A DNA stretch of 27,265 bases from CAZLBC01 sp964557575 (GTDB taxonomy: Bacteria; Planctomycetota; Phycisphaerae; SM23-33), in assembly GCA_964557575.1 (NCBI GenBank), contig CAZLBC010000064.1, forward strand, positions 1-27,265, written 5' to 3'. The notes beneath the pieces were generated by a model. The model did no database searches. It saw nothing but the letters and a program-made list of their open reading frames with translations, and was not told the DNA's origin. Below are positions 16,491 to 22,908 of this stretch, in pieces. A program made the position numbers and the translations under genes. How positions within the stretch are numbered: the first letter of the stretch is position 1; every line of letters starts with the position of its first letter.

Positions 16491-16889
16491 ATGGATTCGA
16501 AGGAGAGTTCCGGTTCCAAAGGCCAAGGCCCGTTGCTGACTGAAAGGATGCAGGCTTCACTGCTGGCGTTGCTGTGCGGCGGCATGGCCGTCATACTCGT
16601 ACTCTCTCACTTTGTGCGGGGCACCAGGATTGCGGAGCCGAAAAATATCGGCCAGGTCGCCATATTCCTGATACTGACGACCTACTTTCTCTACAAGGCC
16701 GTCAGATCGTCTGTATCCGAAGAGACGGAAGGTGCGGCCGCGGCGGACCGGTCTTCCCCCGAAGAGTTGGTGCAGGACCTGGAAACCCCCGCCGCGCCCC
16801 GGCCGGAATCCCCCGTCAAGGATGCGCCGCCGAGCGCGGTAAGGGAAACCGAGGAAAAACCGGTTACCGAGACCGACGCGGTAACCTGA
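16491..16889 (+). CDS. Small two-TM membrane protein with acidic Pro/Glu-rich tail
   Basis: The 132-residue protein begins with a short polar, glycine- and serine-rich N-terminus. Two hydrophobic segments follow, about residues 22-42 (SLLALLCGGMAVILVLSHFV) and 54-70 (GQVAIFLILTTYFLYKA). The cytosolic-looking tail from about residue 72 is rich in Glu, Ala, Pro and Ser and is probably disordered. I do not recognise the family. AAGGAG at 16478-16483, seven bases ahead of ATG, is a strong ribosome binding site and supports translation. The gene is bracketed by a 13-bp direct repeat and preceded by an AT-rich region with paired boxes, so it may be a separately regulated or inserted unit. Confidence 0.65.
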   Translation: MDSKESSGSKGQGPLLTERMQASLLALLCGGMAVILVLSHFVRGTRIAEPKNIGQVAIFLILTTYFLYKAVRSSVSEETEGAAAADRSSPEELVQDLETPAAPRPESPVKDAPPSAVRETEEKPVTETDAVT

Positions 16890-16901
16890 ATCGATATTAC
16901 C

Positions 16902-16914
16902 CCTGCTTGAACAC
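16902..16914 (+). repeat. 13-bp direct repeat, right copy
   Basis: This second copy of CCTGCTTGAACAC lies just past the small gene's stop. Its last base is the first base of the reverse-complemented stop codon of the zincin gene (16914-16916). Confidence 0.75.
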
Positions 16915-18338
16915 TATCGGGATTTCGTCGCATCCCTCGCGGCGTGCGGCCCGGACCATGCCTGCCGGAGGACACCGTACATAACCGGGTCAAAGCGACG
17001 GACTTCGGCCCTGACAAACGGATAGAAGTCGTTCGTCCCGAAATACGCCTCGCTCAGTTCGGCGAAGTATTCCTGGTCGTTGTTCATGGCGTATGCCCGC
17101 ATGGTATTACCGCGGCAGTGCAGCACCGACGCATACCTCCCCGCCTTCCGTGCCTTCCGGTAGGCATCTTTGATGCCCGTGTGCGCGTATCCCAGGACCT
17201 GGTGATGGTACGCGTGGGCGAACTCGTGGAGCACCATCGACGGCTGCTGCCGGGTCCATTCAAGGAACCGCCGGGCATTGGCAATGTGGACGCACTTCGC
17301 CATCGCGGGGTTTTCACCGTGATTTTCGAGCCACTGCCGCGAGGGATGGTACACCGCGCAGGGAAACCGCTCGCTCGCGACGTCCATCCAGATGTGGATC
17401 TTCTTCAGTTCGGCGACCGCCGGTGACGGAACCGTTCGTTCGATCGCCCGCAACTTGACTGCCAGGAGTTCGAGTGCGCGCCGTCCCAGAAGCTTAAAAC
17501 CGGAAAGCAGGTCACGGTTGACATGGACCGTCCAGCCGCAGATCGTCTTGATCGCGTATGCGGATTTCCGGCTCACCGCGGTCGAACCGGGCTGCGGCCG
17601 GCGGGGCTTCGTCGCCTCATCCGCGCCCCAGGCTTGTTTCAGCACCCCGAACATCACGGGATCATGTTTCTTCAGTTCGGCGCGGACAAAGGGATAGAAA
17701 TCGTTTGTCCCGAAAAAAGCCTCCGTGTTTTCGGCGAAGTATTCCTTGCGATCGGTCATCGCGTAGGCCTTTTTTTCCCGGCCGTGCCATACCGGGACCG
17801 CGTCGTATTTACCTCCCTTCACGGCCCGCTCGTAGGCCTTTTGTATCGCCTGGTTGCCGAACCCGAGGACCCGGTGATGATAGGCATGCGCGAGTTCGTG
17901 CAGCACCATGCTCGGCTGGTGTCTTTCGTGGCGGATAAAGACGTCGGCATTCCCGAGATCCACGCACCGGGCGAGATCGGTATTATACCCGTTATTTTTG
18001 AGCCATGTTCGACTGGGGTGATACTGGGCGTTGCGCCCCCTGCCGGCGTGATGGATCCAGATGACCACCTCGCGCAGCGCGTCGATCGCCGCAGACGGGA
18101 CGGACCGGGTAATGTCGTAGAGGTGATCCCCGACGAGAGCGATAGCCGCGTCACCCAGATCAGAATGCTCGCCGACCAGCGGCTTCTGGACCTTCACCGT
18201 CCAGCCTTCGATCCGCCGGTCGACGTAGTCGGCCGTGGGCGGTGACGGCCGGTCCGCGGTCCCCGCGAATACCGCGGCCGGCAGCAGGAACACGGCCGCG
18301 AGGAAACCGGTTCGAACGGAATGCCTGTCGGGCGTCAT
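16914..18338 (-). CDS. Exported protein with two tandem zincin metallopeptidase domains
   Basis: From ATG 18338 the protein has 474 residues, with a signal peptide (residues about 8-25, ending VFAG). Two homologous domains follow, roughly residues 45-237 and 267-461. Each has, in order, a GWTVxV entry strand, a YHPSR.WL.N.G segment, QPSMVLHE(L/F)AHAYHH, and E-Y-F-A-E...EA.FGTNDFYPFVRAE, ending PVM.GVL.QAW. The zinc motifs are H147-E148-x2-H151 with E199, and H371-E372-x2-H375 with E423, a gluzincin layout reminiscent of anthrax lethal factor-like (ATLF) domains. Both sites look intact. Substrate is unknown. The gene follows the lectin-fold gene by 22 bases and is probably cotranscribed with it. 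No Shine-Dalgarno is obvious. An upstream start at 18413 would hide the signal peptide behind a run of arginines. Confidence 0.72.
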   Translation of the reverse strand: MTPDRHSVRTGFLAAVFLLPAAVFAGTADRPSPPTADYVDRRIEGWTVKVQKPLVGEHSDLGDAAIALVGDHLYDITRSVPSAAIDALREVVIWIHHAGRGRNAQYHPSRTWLKNNGYNTDLARCVDLGNADVFIRHERHQPSMVLHELAHAYHHRVLGFGNQAIQKAYERAVKGGKYDAVPVWHGREKKAYAMTDRKEYFAENTEAFFGTNDFYPFVRAELKKHDPVMFGVLKQAWGADEATKPRRPQPGSTAVSRKSAYAIKTICGWTVHVNRDLLSGFKLLGRRALELLAVKLRAIERTVPSPAVAELKKIHIWMDVASERFPCAVYHPSRQWLENHGENPAMAKCVHIANARRFLEWTRQQPSMVLHEFAHAYHHQVLGYAHTGIKDAYRKARKAGRYASVLHCRGNTMRAYAMNNDQEYFAELSEAYFGTNDFYPFVRAEVRRFDPVMYGVLRQAWSGPHAARDATKSR

Positions 18339-18360
18339 GTAGTACTGTAGCCGGCGACGG

Positions 18361-19110
18361 TTATTTTTTCTTCTTGAAAAAGCCGGTATCCTCCTCGACC
18401 GCCTTCGGCGCATACACCTTTATATTATCTATCTTGCCCGAATCGTCGAAGGATCCGAACCCGATGCAGCCGAGCCCGTGGGTCTTGTCCTCGGCGACCA
18501 TGAGCGGCTTCGACATATCGTCGTAGTACACCTCTATGGTTCCCGTCGATGCCTTTCTGACCAGCCGGATCTTGTGCCACTGTTCGGTGCCCCAGTCGAT
18601 ACCGTCGGTCGTCTTCTTCGCGATCTTCCTGCGCGGCTTGTCGTCGACGATAAAGATGTTGTGGGCGTGGGGATCGGCCTTCTTCGCCATGTGGCAGTAG
18701 TAATAGTTGGTCTTGTCGACGAAACTGAAAAACAGGCACATGTCGCGGTGACCGTACTCCTTGCCGGTCTGGAGCAGGTCGGCCTCCATGATGAAATCGT
18801 CGAACTTCTTGCCCGCAATCAGCCCGATGATCCGCGGGGACCGCACCTTCGGCTTGTACTTGTGCTTGCCGAAAAATTCCAGCGCGGTGTTGCCGTCGAC
18901 CGTCGACAGCCTCCACTGCTTCGGATCGCTGAACGCGAAATTCTCGATCGAAGATTCCTTCTCGAAATCCTGGCTGTAGACAAGTGTGTATCCCCCGGGC
19001 GGCTTCAGGTTCGACGCGGGGGCCGGTTTTTCCGCGGCCCGCAGGGAAATGCCCGTCGCGAACAACAGGAACAGGGGCAGGAAACCGGCGATCGTCATAC
19101 TCTTTTTCAT
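18361..19110 (-). CDS. Secreted concanavalin-fold (DUF1080-like) protein
   Basis: From ATG 19110 (AAGGA eight bases upstream) the product is 249 residues. A signal peptide (KKSMTIAGFLPLFLLFATG, cleavage near RAA) is followed by a jelly-roll domain of the DUF1080 / 3-keto-disaccharide hydrolase or LamG kind: YSQDFEKESS, KFDDFIMEADLL, MCLFFSFVDKTNYYYCHM, EQWHKIRLVRKASTGTIEVY and GLGCIGFGSFDDSGKIDNI. These strands fit a sugar-binding or hydrolytic role. Catalytic residues are not certain. The C-terminus is a lysine run (FFKKKK). It leads a probable two-gene operon with the tandem zincin and is divergent from the UroD-like gene. Confidence 0.75.
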   Translation of the reverse strand: MKKSMTIAGFLPLFLLFATGISLRAAEKPAPASNLKPPGGYTLVYSQDFEKESSIENFAFSDPKQWRLSTVDGNTALEFFGKHKYKPKVRSPRIIGLIAGKKFDDFIMEADLLQTGKEYGHRDMCLFFSFVDKTNYYYCHMAKKADPHAHNIFIVDDKPRRKIAKKTTDGIDWGTEQWHKIRLVRKASTGTIEVYYDDMSKPLMVAEDKTHGLGCIGFGSFDDSGKIDNIKVYAPKAVEEDTGFFKKKK

Positions 19111-19322
19111 GTGCTCATCCTTTCCATTGATTCTTATCCCCCGTGGTATACATCGATGCGCTGCAGGTATCGAACATGTATTCTTCACAAAATCGTAAAC
19201 AATTCAACCTCTCGGTAACGGCATAGAGCCTCCGTGCCGGCCGGTACCACCTGGTTACGATACCATCGAAAAGGCGCCGACGCTATGATACACTACCCCG
19301 GGGGCGGGAAGGAGTTTCACGC

Positions 19323-20363
19323 ATGACATCAAGAGAGCGGGTCATGGCCGTGTTCAGCGGCGAACTGCCGGACCGGGTGCCGGCGTGGTGCGGCATGTCG
19401 GACGAGTTCAGGGCGAAGGCACTCGCTGAACTCGACACGGACGAGGAGGGGCTGCTGCGGACGGTCGGCGACGACTTCCGCCGGGTGTTCGCCGAATACC
19501 GGCTTCCGCAGCCCGCGGCGGAAGACGGCCGCGTGCGGACCATATTCGGCATTGAGCGCGAGGGCCTCGGCTACGGCCAGCCGGTATCCCATCCGCTCGC
19601 CGACGCCGCGATCGACGACGTCCACGCCTATCCCTGGCCGACGGCGGACTGCGTCGATGTCTCGGGGATGCGATCGGCAATCGAGGCGTGGGGCGGCGCA
19701 TACGCCATACTCGGCGGGGACTGGTCGCCCTACTGGCACGACGCCATCGACATGCTGGGGATGGAAAACCTGTACATGAACATGTACGACGACCCGGCAC
19801 TGGTCGATGCCCTGCTGAAACACCTGGTGGATTACTACGTCGACGCGAGCAATAAGATATTCGAGGCGGCCGGCGACCTGATCGACATATTTTTCATCGG
19901 CAACGACTTCGGGAGCCAGAACGGCCCCCTCCTGAGCCCCGCCATGTTCGAGCGGTTTTTGCTGCCGCACCTCAGGAGACTGATCGACCTCGGCCACGAC
20001 TTCGGCCTGCCGGTCCAACTGCACTGCTGCGGCGGGTTCGCCCCCCTGATTCCGCTCATGATCGACGCGGGCCTCGACGCGCTGCACTCGGTTCAGCCGA
20101 GCTGCAGGACCATGGACCTGGCGGAGCTGAAACAATCATTCGGCGACCGGATCGTTTTCAACGGCGCCGTCGATTCCCATCACGTCCTGATCGAGGGCGA
20201 CCGCGACGCGGTCGTACGGGGCACGCGGGAGGTGCTGGAGATCATGATGCCGGGAGGCCGGTATATCGGCGGGGCGAGCCACGACACGATTCTCGAGGAG
20301 ACGCCCGTCGAAAACGTCCTCGCCATGTTCGAGACCATACGGGAACACGGCCGGTACGCGTAG
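19323..20363 (+). CDS. UroD-family (MtaA/CmuA-like) methyltransferase
   Basis: The 346-residue protein belongs to the uroporphyrinogen decarboxylase superfamily, but to the branch that moves methyl groups to corrinoid proteins or acts on unknown substrates: SRERVMAVFSGELPDRVPAW at the start, HCCGG at 234-238 (zinc-type His/Cys cluster) and YIGGASHDTILEETPVENV near the end. True HemE has a different N-terminus and lacks this HCC motif, so haem biosynthesis is unlikely. AAGGAG (19309-19314) defines the start. The TAG stop is the first three bases of a REP-like repeat, which begins a tandem array. No corrinoid protein or reactivase gene is adjacent. Confidence 0.85.
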   Translation: MTSRERVMAVFSGELPDRVPAWCGMSDEFRAKALAELDTDEEGLLRTVGDDFRRVFAEYRLPQPAAEDGRVRTIFGIEREGLGYGQPVSHPLADAAIDDVHAYPWPTADCVDVSGMRSAIEAWGGAYAILGGDWSPYWHDAIDMLGMENLYMNMYDDPALVDALLKHLVDYYVDASNKIFEAAGDLIDIFFIGNDFGSQNGPLLSPAMFERFLLPHLRRLIDLGHDFGLPVQLHCCGGFAPLIPLMIDAGLDALHSVQPSCRTMDLAELKQSFGDRIVFNGAVDSHHVLIEGDRDAVVRGTREVLEIMMPGGRYIGGASHDTILEETPVENVLAMFETIREHGRYA

Positions 20364-20430
20364 AAAAGGGGTCAGGCGTAGAAAAGGGGTCCGTAGAAAA
20401 GGGGCGTAGAAAAGGGGTCAGGTACCTTTT
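20359..20430 (+). repeat. REP-like element with fourfold short tandem array
   Basis: Four head-to-tail units begin CGTAGAAAAGGGG at 20359, 20377, 20392 and 20405, with lengths 18, 15, 13 and 18 bases. Two include TCAGG and the last runs into TACCTTTT. The first TAG is the UroD-like stop codon. The element is the inverted counterpart of those at 22812-22837 and 22883-22908. Confidence 0.9.
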
Positions 20431-20524
20431 GTGCCTCGTAAAAAGCTGTCCCCAAACACACCCGGCCGTCGTATTAAATCTGTACTGGATGTTAAACATT
20501 AAATCCCGATACAGGAGTAATTTG

Positions 20525-22564
20525 ATGCATTGTCGCCTATTCGCAGGAATCGTTATTGTCGCGATCGTCACGAGCTGGTCATTCGGCGCCGGGGAAAAGA
20601 CCGAAAAAACAACGGAAGGTGCCGAAAAAAAAGACTCGAAAAAAGAGGAAGCCAACGAGATAGAGGAAATTGTGATCACGGCGAAGCGGGCGTCTGTCGA
20701 GCAGGGAGAAAGGCCCATATTTTCAGCCCTGCCGCCGCGAGACCTGTTCCAGCGCCCCCTGACCGAATCGCCGGGCCTTGACACGGCGACCTCCATCATC
20801 GGCCAAGAGGAGATCCGCTGGCTCAACGCCTACTCCATCGTGGACGCCATGCGCTACACTCCCGGGGCCTGGACCGAAAGCCGGGGGCGCAAGGTCAAGA
20901 AGTTCTTTTCCGTGCGCGGTCAGCGTTATCCCTACCCGGGCTACCTGGTAGACGGCGCCTGGTTCAGGGAATTCCACGAGACCAACTACTTCATGAGCGC
21001 GGCCAACGTGGAGCGCATCGAGCTGCTCCGCTCGGCGGCGTCGCTGCTGTGGAGCCCAGGCGGCATGACGGGCCTGGTAAATGTCGTACCGCGGACATTC
21101 GAGGAGCAGGAGACCTGGATAGAGACCCAGTGGGGCAGTCACGATACTTCTCGCACGCGGGTCACTCACGGCGACACGATCGACAACCTCTCCTACTCGA
21201 TCAGCGCGGGATATTACCACACCAAGGGACCCGATCACTGGAACGCCGGGGAGAACATGTCCAACATCAGCGCTCGCATCGTGTACAGGCCGATCAAGGA
21301 GCTGACCTTCAGCCTCAGTGCTTACTCGATCTTCGGCGACCGCGAGCTGGAGATGGCCAAGCCCCCGGCATCGAACCGGATGCTGATGCGCAAGGACCAC
21401 TTCGATCCCATGCACACGTTCTTGGTGATCGGCAAGGTCCGCATGGAGCCCAACGACCGAATGGCCACGGAGGTCACGACCAATTTCTCGAGCAGGCGCT
21501 TTCACGGGCACCGCGCCGGAGCAATGGACTGGCTCGAGGAGGACTACGAGATCGGAATGCGCCTGATCCAGACGCAGAAGATCGGGGACTCGAACATACT
21601 GAGATTCGGCGGCATGCTCAACTACTGGGACTGCCCCAACGGAAAGCGCTTTTACGTGGGCAGGCCGGGCAACCTGAGGACCTATTCCGGTGTAGTCGTG
21701 GACGAACACGATTTCGGCCGACTGCGCCTCAACGCGGGGTACCGCATCAGCCGGACGCGCATCAGGGAATTCGGCGGGTTCAACGTCGAGGGCAGCGCCA
21801 GGGGGCTCAGAACCGTGCGCATAAAGAACGAGTGGGAGGATCCTCTCAAGACCTTCATGGCCGGGGCGTCCTTCGAACTGACCGACACCTGGTCGCTGCA
21901 CGGCAATTTCTCGGTTGGCGAGGTCGCGTCCGAGCCCGGCATGCTGGACGCGGACCTGAAGCGTCCGGGGACCGAGACGAGGTTCAAGTATGACCTGGGC
22001 ATAAAGCGGGCCTGGGACGGCTTCGGCGAGATATCCCTCACCGGCTTCTTCGTCAAGCAGAAAGACGCGGCCCTGACCACGCCGACGAAAGTCACGGTCA
22101 ACGGCGAGGATTACGCCCTGTATGAAAACACGGACCGCCAGAACTACGGCATCGAGCTTGACGTGAGATCCAAGCGGTTCGACAACGGGCTGCAGTTCTT
22201 CTTCAACGCGGTGGCCATGAAGACGCGCAGGCTGAACTTCGGGGAGTGGACGCCGGACCAGGAGGTGCCTAACTGCGTCATGGGCGGCGGATTATCATGG
22301 CTGTACAAGAATATCGAGTTCTCGCTGACCGCCAAGCGGGTGGGCCAGTACGAGAACGATCGTTACCTGGCGCGCGGGGCCGCGCCCGTGGACCTCGGCA
22401 AGTTCATCGATATCGGCGCTCGGGTCACCTACCACTTCGGAAAGGACAAGCAGCATAACGTGTTCTTTGGCGTGGACAACATCTGCGACATGGAGTACTC
22501 GACCGTGCCCGGCTATCCCCACGACGGCGTACAGTACAAAACGGGCCTTAGTCTGAGGTATTGA
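20525..22564 (+). CDS. TonB-dependent outer membrane receptor
   Basis: From ATG 20525 (AGGAG at 20513-20517) the receptor is 679 residues. A signal peptide (RLFAGIVIVAIVTSWSFGAG) leads to a Lys/Glu-rich stretch, then a TonB-box-like EIVITA (residues 48-53). The plug follows: SIIGQEEIRWLNAYSIVDAM, FSVRGQRYPYPGYLVDGAW, and NVERIELLRSAASLLWSPGG. The 22-stranded barrel part ends HNVFFGVDNICDMEYSTVPG...LSLRY. It should import an iron complex, vitamin or oligosaccharide with TonB/ExbBD, none of which is nearby. Arginine codons favour CGC, unlike the CGG preference of its neighbours. With REP-like elements on both sides in opposite orientation, this hints at acquisition. A TTG at 20429 opens the same frame but inside the repeat. 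Confidence 0.93.
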   Translation: MHCRLFAGIVIVAIVTSWSFGAGEKTEKTTEGAEKKDSKKEEANEIEEIVITAKRASVEQGERPIFSALPPRDLFQRPLTESPGLDTATSIIGQEEIRWLNAYSIVDAMRYTPGAWTESRGRKVKKFFSVRGQRYPYPGYLVDGAWFREFHETNYFMSAANVERIELLRSAASLLWSPGGMTGLVNVVPRTFEEQETWIETQWGSHDTSRTRVTHGDTIDNLSYSISAGYYHTKGPDHWNAGENMSNISARIVYRPIKELTFSLSAYSIFGDRELEMAKPPASNRMLMRKDHFDPMHTFLVIGKVRMEPNDRMATEVTTNFSSRRFHGHRAGAMDWLEEDYEIGMRLIQTQKIGDSNILRFGGMLNYWDCPNGKRFYVGRPGNLRTYSGVVVDEHDFGRLRLNAGYRISRTRIREFGGFNVEGSARGLRTVRIKNEWEDPLKTFMAGASFELTDTWSLHGNFSVGEVASEPGMLDADLKRPGTETRFKYDLGIKRAWDGFGEISLTGFFVKQKDAALTTPTKVTVNGEDYALYENTDRQNYGIELDVRSKRFDNGLQFFFNAVAMKTRRLNFGEWTPDQEVPNCVMGGGLSWLYKNIEFSLTAKRVGQYENDRYLARGAAPVDLGKFIDIGARVTYHFGKDKQHNVFFGVDNICDMEYSTVPGYPHDGVQYKTGLSLRY

Positions 22565-22637
22565 GTATACTATTTATTCAAACTGACCGATTCGGCCTCA
22601 CCTATGATATTGCTACTGGATATGCAGCGCCGAAAAG

Positions 22638-22672
22638 CAGGGACGGTCCCTGAAGGGACAGTCCCTGTTTTT
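22638..22672 (+). terminator. Tandem palindromes ending in T run after the receptor gene
   Basis: CAGGGAC-G-GTCCCTG and AGGGAC-A-GTCCCT lie back to back, and the whole unit CAGGGAC...GTCCCTG is preceded by AAAAG and followed by GTTTTT. It can fold as two hairpins or as one long outer stem, and the T run makes it a plausible intrinsic terminator about 75 bases after the receptor stop. The same sequence type is also seen as a dispersed repeat in other bacteria. Confidence 0.55.
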
Positions 22673-22811
22673 CAGCTTACCTCTTTATTCATCTGCAGTT
22701 ACAATCTCCCATCGGTCAGTTTGAGTTATAAAAAACCAGTTCTTTTTCAAAATTTCAGTTGTACTCCTTTTCCCGATCCCTTTTTCTCCTTTTTTTACGA
22801 ACTGGAGGGAA

Positions 22812-22837
22812 GCAAAAAAGGTACCTGACCCCTTTTT
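22812..22837 (-). repeat. REP-like element, copy 1
   Basis: Twenty-six bases identical to 22883-22908. The minus strand reads AAAAAGGGGTCAGGTACC, matching the orientation-reversed element at 20405-20430. AAAAGG and CCTTTT form short inverted arms. Confidence 0.88.
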
Positions 22838-22882
22838 GGACTCGTCGTGAATATACGCTGCTGACGGTGAAAAAAGGGTAGA

Positions 22883-22908
22883 GCAAAAAAGGTACCTGAC
22901 CCCTTTTT
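22883..22908 (-). repeat. REP-like element, copy 2, abutting the PQQ-gene stop
   Basis: Identical to copy 1 and 71 bases from it. On the minus strand it starts immediately after TAG (22909-22911), the stop codon of the PQQ-propeller gene, just as the UroD-like stop TAG starts the element on the other side of the receptor gene. Confidence 0.88.

Larger units (their letters stand above)
22565..22908. other. Intergenic region holding three repeat elements
   Basis: No gene is supported in these 344 bases. They hold a double palindrome at 22638-22667, a T-rich stretch (22741-22797), and two copies of a REP-like element (22812-22837 and 22883-22908). Short minus-strand frames here read through the repeats and have no family resemblance. 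Confidence 0.7.

Noticed and set aside
20429..20524. N-terminal extension of the TonB receptor from TTG 20429
   Set aside because: It begins inside the REP element, and ATG 20525 has a ribosome binding site and a proper signal peptide.
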